NCBI RefSeq assembly: GCF_030269925.1
Contig: NC_085112.1
Coordinates: forward strand, 3,039,501-3,103,500
Source: Bombyx mori
Lineage: Eukaryota > Arthropoda > Insecta > Lepidoptera > Bombycidae
Length of the DNA: 64,000 nt
Reading direction: 5' to 3'
Below, in pieces: positions 1-11,224 of this stretch (position 1 is its first letter; the number at the start of each line of letters is the position of its first letter). The notes below the pieces were generated by a model, which worked only from the letters and a program-made list of their open reading frames with translations, was not told the DNA's origin and did no database searches. Made by a program: the position numbers and the translations under genes.

Positions 1-2094
1 CGCACAATTTACAACCCTGAAAATCTTCAAATCATCCGCAAACAGATAATGTCTGCAGTGGTGAAAGCAATCACCAATGTCATTTATAAATATATTAAAA
101 AATAGAGGACCGAGATGGGATCCCTGTGGCACGCCAGAGGGTGTCGAGAAAGGGTCAGAAAAAAAACCCGATGCTACGACCATTGATTGGCGGGTCGAGA
201 GATACGATGAACACCAGCTCAGCAATGGCTCAGCGATGCCGTTATCAGAGAGCTTCTGCAAAAGGATTCTGTGATTCACGCGATCAAACGCTTTGCTAAA
301 ATCGGTGTACACAGCATCAACAGCCGAGCGCCTGTCGACCTCAACGGCAATTTCGTTAATGAAAGATGTCAGGTTTGTTGACGTAGATCTAGACTTCGTG
401 AAACCGTGCTGATGAGGGCTGATTAGATTTTTGAAATGCCAAGCCAAAATCGGGTGGAGAAGTTGCTCGAAAATCTTTGCAAATACAGCAAGAATTGAAA
501 TAGGTCGGTAGTTCCTGATAAGATCCTTCGGGCCGTCCTTATGCAAAGGAACAATCAACGCCAGCTTCCAATCGCTTGGGAAAACACCGGTTATTAACGA
601 TTTGTTGTATATAAGACGCAACGGGTGAGCAAGTACTGTAGCGCATCTAGAAACAAATACTGCAGGAAGGCCATCCGAACCAGCTCCCTTATTCAGATCT
701 AGTTTTTTTAAAGCTTTAAGTACCTGTGCGTCATCAAATTGGATAACCGACAAGTAATTATTTAATAATTTTGCAACGTGAGGGGCCGAGGAGGGTAAAG
801 AACTACTGTTGTATACAGAAGAGAAGCTATGGGCAAAGAGATTGCAAATATCATTGCCGTTCGAGGCACTCTTGTCCTCCAGAGTCATCAGTGCAGGGAA
901 GAGGCTACCGTTCCTTCTTTTGTTCTTGATAAAAGACCAAAACAATTTGGGGTTGTATCGTAAGCTTGATTCGAGACGAGCAATGTAGTCTTTGTAGCAT
1001 GTAACCATAAGGTGTTGGGCTCGCTTTTTAGCCAACTCGAAAGATAATTTATCCAAAGGGTTTTTATTGAATTTTTTAAGCTTGTTCCTATATTTCAGTT
1101 TTTCCTTAAGAAGTTTAATTAAGTCGCAAGAAAACCACGGAGGGTACTTCTTGCTTCTTGGTGAACGCTTCGGCACATGTTTCTCGATAACCATGCGAAT
1201 ATGTTTATAGAATACCAAAAGCATATCATCGACAGACGGACAAACTTCCAGTTCGGTGTCCCAGTCGACGTTTATTAAATCTCTGATGACGTTGTCGTAA
1301 TCTGCTTTATAAAAATAGAGACGGTTATTGTTGTCCGGAATCAAATTGTTGTTACAATTTTTCCTACCACCATCAGATATGTTGAAAACAAAAGGTGGGT
1401 GGTAACGGTCAACCTTCGAAAGTGGATCGCTGCTTGTACATAAATTGATAATATTGGTTCTGTTACTGAGCACTAAATCCAAGACCTTGCCGTCACTGTT
1501 GAGCGTGTGGTTATATTGCTGTAATTTATTCATCGAGCAAAAATCAAGAAGCATATTAGGCAATAGGTGATTACTAGACTTACAGTTAAGAGACTGCATG
1601 TTATTAGTTACATTCCAGGTTATGCAAGACAGATTAAAATCACCGACAAATATGACGTTTTCAATTTTATTTTGTTCCAAGACTCTATTGGATTTAACCA
1701 AAAAGTCGTCAAGAACATCCTGCCTAAGGGGTGAGCGGAGGTAAACTGAGCATAGGTAGAAGTGCATTTGCTGACCTCTCTCATTAAAGCTTTTGATTCG
1801 TAGCCAGATGTCTTCACAGTTCGATTCCAATTCTCGAAGCCGGCTGGAGATGTAGCATTTGGACACAGCCACAGCCACCCCACCCCCATCACTCTTACCA
1901 TGAATATTGCTAGACTCCCCATCGCGTCTGTAAACTACATATCTGTCATCGAACAACTCAGAATCGAAGACGCTGCTGTCACACCATGTCTCAGTAATCA
2001 CGACAATGTCGTAATTATCACAAGCAACCCTGCTAAAAAAGTCAGAAGTTTTGGTTCTCAATCCACGTACATTTTGGTAGTAAATTTGTATCAT
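1..2094 (-). CDS. CR1-like LINE ORF2: endonuclease-reverse transcriptase, partial
   Basis: Reading the complement from ATG at 2094-2092, I find no stop codon down to base 1: 698 codons that run off the window. The N-terminal third is an APE-type endonuclease (motifs VVITETWCD, FVGDFNLSCITW and a KVDRYHPPF version of the SDHxP box). The C-terminal third is reverse transcriptase: LHKDGPKDLIRNYRPISIL, HQHGFTKSRSTSTNL, YTDFSKAFDRVNH, SGVPQGSHLGPLFFN, and the catalytic FADD encoded at 42-31. The thumb and C-terminus are missing only because the window ends. It would nick target DNA and prime reverse transcription there. It lies 193 bp downstream of ORF1 in a different frame. The open frame plus intact catalytic motifs make an active or recently active copy plausible. 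Confidence 0.9.
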   Translation of the reverse strand, partial: MIQIYYQNVRGLRTKTSDFFSRVACDNYDIVVITETWCDSSVFDSELFDDRYVVYRRDGESSNIHGKSDGGGVAVAVSKCYISSRLRELESNCEDIWLRIKSFNERGQQMHFYLCSVYLRSPLRQDVLDDFLVKSNRVLEQNKIENVIFVGDFNLSCITWNVTNNMQSLNCKSSNHLLPNMLLDFCSMNKLQQYNHTLNSDGKVLDLVLSNRTNIINLCTSSDPLSKVDRYHPPFVFNISDGGRKNCNNNLIPDNNNRLYFYKADYDNVIRDLINVDWDTELEVCPSVDDMLLVFYKHIRMVIEKHVPKRSPRSKKYPPWFSCDLIKLLKEKLKYRNKLKKFNKNPLDKLSFELAKKRAQHLMVTCYKDYIARLESSLRYNPKLFWSFIKNKRRNGSLFPALMTLEDKSASNGNDICNLFAHSFSSVYNSSSLPSSAPHVAKLLNNYLSVIQFDDAQVLKALKKLDLNKGAGSDGLPAVFVSRCATVLAHPLRLIYNKSLITGVFPSDWKLALIVPLHKDGPKDLIRNYRPISILAVFAKIFEQLLHPILAWHFKNLISPHQHGFTKSRSTSTNLTSFINEIAVEVDRRSAVDAVYTDFSKAFDRVNHRILLQKLSDNGIAEPLLSWCSSYLSTRQSMVVASGFFSDPFSTPSGVPQGSHLGPLFFNIFINDIGDCFHHCRHYLFADDLKIFRVVNCA

Positions 2095-2287
2095 TAAAAT
2101 ATATAATATAATATAATAATATGTATGTATAATAAACTCGAATGCAAAAAAAAGTAAAAAAAAGGATTAAATAAGTGACAAATCAATATAACTCAAAATA
2201 AAAAAGTATAAAATAAATTGGGAATTAAGAAATTATTAAACACAAAACTATTAAACAAAGCTGAGCTGGAAGCCAAGCGATTGATCA

Positions 2288-3364
2288 TTAAGTTAGCGAC
2301 TTCAAAGTTTCCTCACTGCGAGCATGCACGTACCCCGTAGTTTCACTCTTTCTGAGGAAGACCTTCCCGTCCCGGACCCAGACGAATTTATAATTCAGTT
2401 GGTGCGCCACGCGCCGGGCCGCGGCATGAAGCCGTTTAGTTTCTGGCGTGAGGTGCTCAGTTACGTAGATGGGATCCTTCTTATTGCCTCCGATACCAAG
2501 ATGGCTAGTGTTGAGCTTATCTTTAGGGCTGTTACGGTTGTACTTGATTACCGACGCCAAAAAATTGTCACGCAGACGCCTGCTACCAAATTTCACTATG
2601 ATCGACCTAGGTCGAGGACTTTTGTTGTTAAGTTTGGCAATTCTAGAGCAGTACTGAATATCAGGATCGGTCACTGGGCAGCTGATAATTCTACCCAACT
2701 GTTGAATGGTGTTCTGTAAATTTTCACCCTTGTGTTCCGGTACACACTGCACTTCCAAATTGTTAGAGCGCGAAAGATTTTCCAGCACGTGCAGGCGAAG
2801 AGACAGATCTTGGGACGTAGTTCGGAGTTTCTCGTTGTCTTTTTGAAGCACTGTAATTAAAGCCCTGTGTGACTCGTTTTCTTTCCTGAGTAAATCGTTC
2901 TGTGTGTGATTCGCGACAAGAGATTCCTCGAAGCCTATAAGTTTCGCCTGAATTGCATCCAACCGAGAGTTGAGCTTTCTATCGAGTTCCTGTCTTATTA
3001 TTTCGCGAATACTTTCAGCAGAGACACAGGTGCAGCCGCTGTGCGGTCGCGTGCGTAAGGTAACGTTCTCGAACTCGAATCCCGGGGCGTCGCGCTGTGG
3101 TTGATGCTCCACTCCCGAGTCCTGCCTTTGGGTCGAGGTTCCGGTGCAGCGGACCGGTGTGTTTGTATTATCACTGGACTTCGGCTCCTTGCACTTACAT
3201 GATGGACACACCCACGTTTCCCTCAACTCTTTAGATAAGGCGGTGTAATCTTGCCTACTAAAATTAATGCAGGTATAGTGGTATTTGTCCTCACAGCGAG
3301 AACAATGCATAAATGACACTCCTTTCAAAATATTAGGACAACCTGCGCATTTTGACTTATTCAT
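2288..3364 (-). CDS. CR1-like LINE ORF1: PHD finger plus coiled coil nucleic-acid binding protein
   Basis: 358 residues from a genuine ATG. Residues 6-56 form a C4HC3 PHD-type zinc finger: Cys6, Cys9, Cys21, Cys24, His29, Cys32, Cys53, Cys56. A low-complexity linker follows. Residues about 120-205 are rich in charged heptad-like Leu/Glu/Lys and probably form a coiled coil. The C-terminal part (about 205-345) resembles the FP25K/Transposase_22-type domain found in many LINE ORF1 proteins. PHD-bearing ORF1 proteins are known in CR1-type elements and presumably coat the element RNA; chromatin reading by the finger is an inference. No frame breaks. Short frames on the other strand here are shadows. 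Confidence 0.85.
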   Translation of the reverse strand: MNKSKCAGCPNILKGVSFMHCSRCEDKYHYTCINFSRQDYTALSKELRETWVCPSCKCKEPKSSDNTNTPVRCTGTSTQRQDSGVEHQPQRDAPGFEFENVTLRTRPHSGCTCVSAESIREIIRQELDRKLNSRLDAIQAKLIGFEESLVANHTQNDLLRKENESHRALITVLQKDNEKLRTTSQDLSLRLHVLENLSRSNNLEVQCVPEHKGENLQNTIQQLGRIISCPVTDPDIQYCSRIAKLNNKSPRPRSIIVKFGSRRLRDNFLASVIKYNRNSPKDKLNTSHLGIGGNKKDPIYVTEHLTPETKRLHAAARRVAHQLNYKFVWVRDGKVFLRKSETTGYVHARSEETLKSLT

Positions 3365-3450
3365 TGCAAACAGCTGCTCAAGTAAACAAGCTCAATGTCC
3401 ATTCAATTGAGAACTCAGTTGGCTCACAAATCCAGCGCAGCTACAGCTCA

Positions 3451-3796
3451 CAATCACTGGTAAACTTTTTCCTTCGCCGTTTCGTCTAAAAGGTCGGAAG
3501 CACCATACAAAAAGCAGCGTTTATGCGCTTGTTTTGATGTATCAGTATTGTATTGTACGATGTTGTAATTTTTAAAGGAAATTACTGCTTGAAAACACTT
3601 AATCCAGAGTATTTGGAACACTGCACTGCATTTATGGTAGTAAGCCACAGGTTTTGTACAAGTCCTAATGGAAAATATCGTAATTAATCACTAAAAAACT
3701 AATTAAATACACGGAGCAAAGCAAAAAGGATGCTGACCGCGCGACGGTAGACGCGAAATCGACGTTTTAGATCAAAATACCTAGTGTTAAGTGATT
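3451..3796. other. Unassigned flank upstream of the CR1-like LINE
   Basis: No RNA gene, SINE signature or convincing coding frame. It may contain the last part of the LINE 5' UTR; the boundary cannot be placed without other copies. Confidence 0.4.
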
Positions 3797-3992
3797 ACTG
3801 GAGCCCATAGACATCTACAACGAAAATATGGCACCCACCTTGAGATAAAAGTCCTAAGGTATCAATCAGTATAGCTACAAGGGCTGCCCCATCTTTCAAA
3901 CCGAAACGCATTACTGCTTCACGGCAGAAATAGGCAGGGCGGCGGTACCTACCCGTGCGGACTCACGAGAGATCCTACCACCAGTGATATAT
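3797..3992 (-). repeat. Bm1 SINE, 5'-truncated
   Basis: Reverse complement of the Bm1 body: the box around GGAGCCCATAGACATCTACA, then CTGCCCC, CCGAAACGCATTACTGCTTC and ACCTACCCGTGCGGACTCAC in Bm1 order. The tRNA head is missing. A plus-strand Bm1 tail lies 210 bp away, giving a head-to-head pair. Confidence 0.8.
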
Positions 3993-4205
3993 GTTTATGA
4001 TATATACGTTTATCGTTCTATCTAATTTAAGGCTGTGTGTTGGAGCTACTAAACTATTTTTATGGGTCATAAAATCCTGACGAAGGCTATGTAGCTCAGG
4101 CTATACAAGCAACGAAATATCTGAATTAAAGCACGCACAGTGACTGAGAAGTTTACAGAAGAGGGCACAGCTTGATAGCCTCCCTCGTAAGTTTGTGTAC
4201 TTCTA

Positions 4206-4318
4206 CTTGTTTACTTCGTGGGTGGCGCATTTACGTTGGGGATGTCTATGGGCTCCAGTGACCACTTAACACCAGGTGGGCTGTGAGCTCGTCCACCATC
4301 TAAGCAATAAAAAATAAT
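4206..4318 (+). repeat. Bm1 SINE 3' fragment
   Basis: Bm1 3' segment (GTGGGTGGCGCATTTACG ... ATGTCTATGGGCTCCAGTG ... GGTGGGCTGTGAGCTCGTCC) ending in a degenerate A-rich tail. Confidence 0.8.
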
Positions 4319-4413
4319 AAAAAAAATCCATAAATCTGAAAATAAATAGAATTCGTCATACTATACGATACATAAATCTCGCAATAACTATAATTATTGG
4401 TCCTATTATATTA

Positions 4414-4862
4414 TCTATATATTAATACGTGAAGCAAAAACTTTTTATCCCTTTTTACGAAAATTGCGTGGACGGAGGAGTATGAAATTTTCCACACTTA
4501 TACAGAATATAGAGAAGAAGTGCACAATTCTAATATTTTTTTAAAGTAATGCATAAAAAGTACATTAAATCAATAAAGAAAACATTACACACACTACATA
4601 CCATGTATTTGACGCACACACGCATACCATACACGCATAGGTATTTCTACCGTGAAGCAGTATTTATTGTCAAACTTTTGTTCTTGACGTCTGTGGTCAA
4701 ATTGAGAATAGATTAAATATTGTTTGTCTTTATTAATATTTTTTTATAGTGTAGCCTTGGCGAAATTTGAGATTATAGAAGTATAAAATACAATCATAAT
4801 AGTGTACAAACTTACAATTCCAATTAATTATCGTCGAATTTCGACTACTGCGGGACCTCTAG
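4414..4862 (+). mobile_element. Non-autonomous Helitron, family A, near full length
   Basis: Begins TCTATATATTAATACGTG and ends CTAG. The insertion lies between A (4413) and T (4863), the Helitron target. A short palindrome (TCGAATTTCGA core) lies about 15 bases before the end, as expected of the Helitron 3' hairpin. It has no terminal inverted repeats and no coding capacity. It is the reference for about ten family members in this window. Confidence 0.8.
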
Positions 4863-5115
4863 TACTATATGATATATCATAGTAGCTTTAATTGTATTGA
4901 ATCAAAAAGCTTTCCTATTTATTCCATACACACAAAGTCTGCGTTACATAGCAATTTCAAAGATCTTTTCTTTTTTTTCTCTTGTCATAAATTTCACTTC
5001 TTCAACTTGTAAATTACATAGTCAGCAGTCAGTGATTTCAAAATAAACAAATTTAAATAGACTTTGTTTATTTTAGCCAAACACAACATTTTAGTCCAGT
5101 TTTTTCACATCAAGG

Positions 5116-5324
5116 TTTTTTTTTTCCTACCTATGCTGGTAGCCTTGAGAGACTATTCCAGCGTAACCTTAACTAGTAGGTGAGCTCACGGGGCTCAAAC
5201 CTGTCGACGTTGCTAACACGAACCCTAGCAAGAGCCGTGCTTCGCAGAATCTACCACCGGATCGGAAACGCGACCCACTGAGAAGATCCGGTGAGAAACT
5301 CAGTGGGCTGTGTCTAAGGGTTGG
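5116..5324 (-). mobile_element. Jockey-type LINE 3' UTR insertion with target duplication
   Basis: Poly(T) at the left (the tail of a minus-strand copy), then the 3' UTR shared with 8168-8379, 34771-34946 and 54578-54770. It is bounded by CATCAAGG at 5108-5115 and again at 5325-5332, an 8-bp target duplication. Very short 5'-truncated copies like this are normal products of target-primed reverse transcription. Confidence 0.8.
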
Positions 5325-5332
5325 CATCAAGG

Positions 5333-7194
5333 AAAAAATTGTGCAAGATATCATTGAAATAGATGCAATTTACTGAACAAAACACTGGGGGTTTTGTTAT
5401 TCAATCTGGCAAAATTACATACTGCGACCCAAATTCGCAGCACCTCATCAATGAAAAGGAGAGAGGGCTGTGCCGCGAAATACCTGCATTCATTTTAAAT
5501 GTACTATTGTGGAAAGGCAAAATTGCAGATTCCAGGGCGGGTGTTGCGTGAGTGTTTTCCATTGCTCGCTTACCAAGGAAACAGGAAATGAATATGTAAA
5601 ATCGTTTAAGTTCCTCTGCTGTGTACATTAATCCTAACAGCAAACATTAGTTGGTTATTGAATCAAATATTTTACATAAAAAAAAACAAAATGTGTGCAA
5701 TTCACACATGGTAGAAGTGAAACCTTCCAAAATTAAAATACAATTATCATAAACGTCTTAAATATATATAAAATTTTGTCATTAGTAAATAATTGTAAGG
5801 TAGCGCCCTCTGTGAATTGATATTTTAATTTCACGTATAATCCTAAATTAAAATTCACTACAAGAGCTTTCATACACACGTTAGTATTAAAAAATCTCAC
5901 AGATGGCGCTGTATTAAATAGTATGTATATTTCTGTCTCATTCTTTGCTGGCTTCATCCTACACATTTTTGTATTTGTGTCTCTTACCTGTCGTTTTTTC
6001 CGTTGCATCCGGTTTGAAATCACAACGATTCTAAAGAAGTTTTTACTTCAAAAAACTTTGCAAATAACACAACAAATACACATCGTGGTATTCTTTATTC
6101 TGATTTTAACATTTAAACATTTTATTTATAATAATTATAAAATTACAAAATCTTCTGCTTCTCTAGAACACATAATAATATATTATGGCCATTGTTTAGA
6201 GTAATATTCTTTTAAGATGGGCCCATATCTAAAATACATTAGACGAAATTATGGTTGGTAATGTTAAATTTGAACAAAAATTTTAATGGGTATATTACTT
6301 CTTCGAAAGTTCAGTGCCAAAAAAATATGAGATTTTTGAAACGGATGGATTGCTGTGGCCCAAGATCCTTTCGAGCTTCACTCGCACAAGTAACAAGCTT
6401 GAGTTGAGTAGGCTTTTTAACAGGATTCTCAATATAAAACCTGTCTCTAACATAATAAAAACTTTTTCAAACAGATTCCTAAATTTTAAATGTTAAAAAT
6501 CTCCCAATATTTTCACGCTCTTTTCAACAGAGCGTACTTTAAGCCCATTAAATATATTATTTTTAATGTGGATAGTACCGAAAACTTAAAACAATTCCAA
6601 TAAAATATTTAGGCCTAACTCTAGACTAGAAGTATTTAATTAATTTTATAATTATAATCACTTCATTTTCTTTAAATATGTTTTATAGAACCAAAACGAA
6701 ATAATCTCTATCGAATTTCAAAAGAATTCTAACTACATGTATTTAAATTTTTGTCTAATTACCTGTACTTAAAGTTGTTCTCTGCTTGAGCACTACCGAT
6801 TTCGGTGTACTTACTTACCTTCGTTATTTTTTTTTGTTTTGTTCCGTTCCCTCATTCCGTTCCGAGTCTGCGTTACGGCTCATTCACAAGGGACGTCGTT
6901 TTCGCATCGTTAACGTCTAAAATTAATTATTGCAATTTTTTTAACGTGGCAGTTTTATTGGCGGCAGCTGTGTGACGAATGCTGCAACAAAATACAGGGT
7001 GAAAACAGATTGTTCGGTACTTTTTGTAGATTCGGTTCTCACGATACGTATCATCCGGTTTTAAAATAGTTTACATGACCATAATTTAATGAACAACGAT
7101 TATGTTCTAAATATAATAATATACGGTCTTATTTATTATTCATTATTATTGTGTAACTTAGATTAAAAGTTACTCCGCTTTAGATTTGATACTA
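5333..7194. other. AT-rich spacer with one short inverted repeat
   Basis: No supported gene. At 5802-5815 and 5897-5910 there is a 14-bp inverted repeat with one mismatch (AGCGCCCTCTGTGA / AGCGCCATCTGTGA), possibly a small MITE remnant. The 60-96 codon frames here lack recognisable domains and look like chance. Confidence 0.5.
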
Positions 7195-7497
7195 TCTATA
7201 TATTAATACGTGAAGCAAAAACTTTGTATCCATTTTTACGAAAATTGCGTGGACGGAGGAGTATGAAATTTTCCACACTTATAGAGAATATAGAGAAGAA
7301 GTGCACAATGTTAATATTTTTTTAAAATAATGCATAAAAGATACATTAAATCAATAAAGAAAACATTACACACACTACATACCATGTATTTGACGCACAC
7401 ACGCATGCATACTATTTATTGTAAAACTTTTGTTCTTCACGTCTGTTGTCAAATTGAGAATAGATTAAATATTGTTTGTCTTTGTTAATATTTTTAT

Positions 7498-8167
7498 CAC
7501 TTCGAGCATCCCACTCCGTAGTAGGCGCGCAAACACCTCCGCCGTTAGTCCCATCACTCTCTTCGGCCAGCCCATACCGTGGGTCTCGAAGGTCAAATAT
7601 CTAGGCGTCACCCTCGACAGAGGGATGACATTCCGTCCCCATATAAAAACGGTACGCGACCGCGCCGCATTTATTCTAGGACGACTCTATCCAATGCTTT
7701 GTAGTCGAAGCAAACTGTCCCTCCGTAATAAGGTAACTCTCTACAAAACTTGTATACGCCCCGTCATGACGTATGCAAGCGTAGTGTTCGCTCACGCAGC
7801 CCGTACCCACTTGAAATCCCTTCAGGTTATTCAATCACGATTCTGCAGGATAGCCGTCGGAGCGCCGTGGTTCCTTAGGAACGTGGATCTCCACGATGAC
7901 CTGGAGCTCGATTCAGTTAGTAAGTATCTGCAGTCGGCATCGCTGCGCCATTTTGAGAAGGCGGCACGACATGAGAACCCTCTCATCGTAGCCGCTGGAA
8001 ATTACATACCCGACCCAGTAGACCGAATGGTAAACCGTCGACGTCGCCCAAAGCACGTCATTACGGATCCTCCTGATCCATTAACGGTGCTTTTAGGCAC
8101 CACAAGCACCGGTCACCGTCCTCGTCGAACCCGTCGCTTGCGACGAAGGGCTCGACGAGCGAACTAA
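7498..8167 (+). pseudogene. LINE ORF2 C-terminal fragment (post-RT region)
   Basis: About 220 codons homologous to the last part of the 958-960 residue ORF2 at 13561-16443 and 42614-45490: the shared core includes VKYLGVTLD, MTFRPHIK, DRAAFILGRLYPM, RPVMTYASVVFAHAART and an Arg-rich C-terminus. The catalytic domain is absent because of 5' truncation. The frame upstream to 7472 is Helitron sequence, so an ATG there is accidental. Not a functional gene. Confidence 0.85.
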
Positions 8168-8379
8168 CCCATAGACACAGCCCACTGAGTTTCTCGCCGG
8201 ATCTTCTCAGTGGGTCGCGTTTCCGATCCGGTAGTAGATTCTGCGAAGCACTGCTCTTGCTAGGGTCAGTGTTAGCAACTCTCCGGTTGAGCCCCGCGAG
8301 CTCACCTACTAACGTTAGGGTGAAGCTGAAATAGCCTCTCAAGGCCATCAGCATAGGTAGGAATAAAAAAAAAAAAAAT
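7498..8379 (+). mobile_element. 5'-truncated Jockey-type LINE inserted in a Helitron
   Basis: Holds the C-terminal end of ORF2 (to TAA at 8165-8167), a 3' UTR and a poly(A) run at about 8364-8378. The Helitron sequence TAATATTTTT occurs on both sides (7486-7495 and 8382-8391), a target duplication. This subfamily has a shorter 3' UTR than the 13-17 kb and 42-47 kb copies. Confidence 0.8.
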
Positions 8380-8517
8380 TATAATATTTTTTATAGTGTA
8401 GTCTTGGCGAAATTTGTGATTATAGAAGTATAAAATACAATAATAATAGTGTTCAAACTTACAATTCTAATTAATTACAGTCGAATTTCGACTACTGCGG
8501 GACCACTAGTCACTACT

Positions 8518-8642
8518 AGTCCACAGATGTCTACTACTGGACATAGGACTCCTCAAGCACCTAAGTGAGTGTAAGGATATTAAGTTACGCGTGCCCTTTA
8601 GGCGCGGACACCTCGTAGGAAGAACGGCCCGAAAAAAGAAAT
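8518..8642. repeat. Two LINE scraps
   Basis: 8518-8575 resembles the 3' end of an RTE-like LINE on the minus strand (TCTACTACTGGACATAGGAC). 8583-8642 resembles the last bases of the R1-type 3' UTR at 32161-32439 on the plus strand (TAGGCGCGGACACCTCGTAG then an A-rich end). Confidence 0.45.
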
Positions 8643-10098
8643 AAAAAAAGGCTAAAGGTAAAAATAGTCGTAATACTGTAGTCAAAAAACTTCCAATGTG
8701 TTATTGGTCCAAATGGGCGGATAGTTGGCATAAGCTCACTGGCTCACCTTTTCACGCTTACCGTATACAACGACCTAAGTAGTCATTTCAATGCGTCATA
8801 TCAAAACATTCCAGTCTTTTTAACTGAGCTTATAATGTAAATTAAGCAAAATATTTTTGAAGAAATTGCAAAATTTAAACTGCCTTTTTTATTCCCATGT
8901 GAAGAGGCCCTTTACAGTGGCAATAAACATGGATTTGGGTTCCGACGGTCGGCTATTCATCCATCCGGCGTGCCAAACTCGAGGCACGTTTGTAAACCTC
9001 CAATGACTTGTGTAGGTCCTGTTCAAATTTTTGCATTTCGTACGTTATTCATTATTATCGTATTAGTGGATTCGCATTTAGTTCCCCGATTTTATCTTTT
9101 ACGTGAAACGAGGGTAATTATAACTTTTAATTTTTATTTGACTGATGAATCCAGAAGTTAAAATATTATTCAGAATGCCTCCTATCATACGTAAATTAAA
9201 ATAGTCATTAGTCAAGTCTAAGGTAAAGCGTGACTTTTAACTATAAGATATATGACTAACGTTGGCTAACTTCATGTCTTCGCTGGCTTCATTCTTGTAA
9301 TAGTACTCAACAAAATCCCAAAAAAGGTTATTTTTATCCACTAAATATATAACTTTTTATTCCTTGAAGTTCGAGAACCGCTAAAAGTCAACTATAGGAA
9401 GATCTTACGCAATGCTGGGTCCTAACTTCTGGTCACGGGTCGATGTGGCAAAGTGGCATGAAGAACGCAGCAGTTGCGCCCGTAGTCCTCTTCCTTCACT
9501 ATGAAACGTCAGGGTTAATACCCCCTGGAGGTAGTTGAACGAATATTATCGAAATACCTCGGGCCGTCCCAAGAGTAGATATTTTGCGACAGCCACAAGA
9601 AAAAAAAGTTTTTTTTCTGTTCAGCAACTCTTCATGACTTCGTCGCTGGTACATGGTAGTGCAAAATAATATCGCTTCAATAGACACCCACATAAATCGA
9701 ACAACGTAGCTTAGCTACTTTTACACTCATACAACAGTAATACGGCTTAATGGTCCAAAAGTCTTTTGCTTAATGTTGCCCGACACTCCCCTAAATAAAT
9801 ATCCTAAAACGTTCTTATCACACATAGATAACATTTTCTTCAAGGATTAAATTCGTCGGGTCGACTCTGTACAGCGGGGAACACGGGAGCATAGTACAAA
9901 CCCCAATTTGCTTTGATTAAATCCGTAGATAGAGTGAAAGGACTAACTTCAAATAGATATTTGCGACGCTTCGGGAAACCTTTCAAAACAAATGTTCGCT
10001 ATAAGACTATAAGATATGCCAATGTTTTTTCTTTCTTTTTTCTTTCCTTTAATAAATTTAGAATTTTTGCTTGGTATTACAGCAACAATTCGTTTAAA
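8643..10098. other. Unassigned AT-rich spacer
   Basis: No gene, tRNA or recognised repeat. Open frames of 60-66 codons (for example 8970-9161 and 9499-9693) have no domain or family resemblance. Confidence 0.4.
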
Positions 10099-10524
10099 GT
10101 CGTCGTGGCCTAAAGGATAAGACGTCCGGTGCATTCGTGTGTAGCGATGCACCGGTGTTCGAATCCCGCAGGCGGGTACCAATTTTTCTAATGAAATACG
10201 TACTCAACAAATGTTCACGATTGACTTCCACGGTGAAGGAATAACATCGTGTAATAAAAATCAAACCCGCAAAATTATAATTTGCGTAATCACTGGTGGT
10301 AGGACCTCTTGGGAGTCCGCACGGGTAGGTACCACCACCCCGCCTATTTCCGCCGTGAAGCAGTAATGCGTTTCGGTTCGAAGGGTGGGGTAGCCGTTGT
10401 CACTATACTGAGACCTTAGAACTTATATCTCAAGGTGGGTGGCGCATTTACGTTGTAGATGTCTATGGGCTCCAGTAACCACTTAACACCAGGTGGGCTG
10501 TGAGCTCATCCACCCATCTAAGCA

Positions 10525-10556
<32 letters not shown>
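10099..10556 (+). repeat. Bm1 SINE, near full length
   Basis: tRNA-derived head with A box (TGGCCTAAAGG) and B box (GGTGTTCGAATCCC), then the Bm1 body and an A tail of more than 25 bases at 10527-10556. The head carries an internal RNA polymerase III promoter. The long uninterrupted A tail suggests a recent insertion. No clear target duplication was found. Confidence 0.92.
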
Positions 10557-10559
<3 letters not shown>

Positions 10560-11224
10560 AATTGAATATTTTCAATGCTTTGTATCACGCAAACTTATAA
10601 TCTAACTGCTGTCACGTTAAGTAGAATTGCTAAACAAAGCAGTACTGAACAAAATTGTTGTTTTCGATTAGAATTTATTTAACAAATGGTTCTTACCCGA
10701 CTGATAAATGTGGGTAAGTTATTGGACTTTTTGGCGGGAAGGCGAGGAGTGAAGTTGTGTGATTTGTTTTATTTTGTCTATTTAGTGTTTCTTCGGGTTT
10801 AAATGTGTAATAATGGTGGTTTATTAACTGTTTAATATCTGTGAAAGTGCACAAATGTGGGAAAATGAAACAAAGCCGCTGGACGTAACTTCTCGGGATC
10901 CTCCAAAAAGACCACTGAAAAAATCTTAGTAAATGACCACCATTTTACTGAGATTATATTTCATACCATATCATCTCATTTCATTTCATTTCATCCCAGT
11001 TGATTAATGTCTCAAATTAATCATCTTCATTTCATTTCACTCCATAATATAATTTTTCTTAAAAATATGAATATAAATTAAAATAATATTTGACTTAAAG
11101 GTCGCAGTTACCAGGTCATAAAATCCCTTAAAAAAAATGGGTAAGTTATTTCGAGCGTATGTACTACATACATGTATATATAATACTTTAGCATGTTTGA
11201 CTGCTTTTGACGGTTTTTAACACA
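10557..11224. other. Unassigned spacer with CATTT repeats
   Basis: Contains short CATTT runs near 10976-11000 and 11028-11040. The stretch 10730-10920 is less AT-rich and may be an old repeat, but I cannot name it. Confidence 0.4.

Larger units (their letters stand above)
1..3450 (-). mobile_element. CR1-like non-LTR retrotransposon, 3' end beyond the window
   Basis: Two-ORF LINE read right to left: ORF1 (3364-2288), an AT-rich 193-bp spacer, then ORF2 from 2094 to the window edge. The RT core and a PHD-type ORF1 point to the CR1 group; this is family recognition, not a tree. Both frames are undamaged in what is visible, which suggests a young copy. The 5' boundary is not defined: sequence upstream of ORF1 to about 3450 is treated as 5' UTR because nothing else claims it. 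The poly(A) end and any target duplication lie outside the window. Confidence 0.85.
7195..8509 (+). mobile_element. Helitron family A copy split by a LINE insertion
   Basis: 5' half 7195-7497 (TCTATATATTAATACG start after A) and 3' half from about 8380 to CTAG at 8506-8509, with the usual palindrome. A Jockey-type LINE fragment lies between the halves, so the Helitron is the older insertion. Confidence 0.8.

Noticed and set aside
7472..8167. 231-residue protein starting at 7472
   Set aside because: The N-terminal residues are Helitron sequence; only the part from 7498 is LINE-derived, so it is a chimeric accidental frame.
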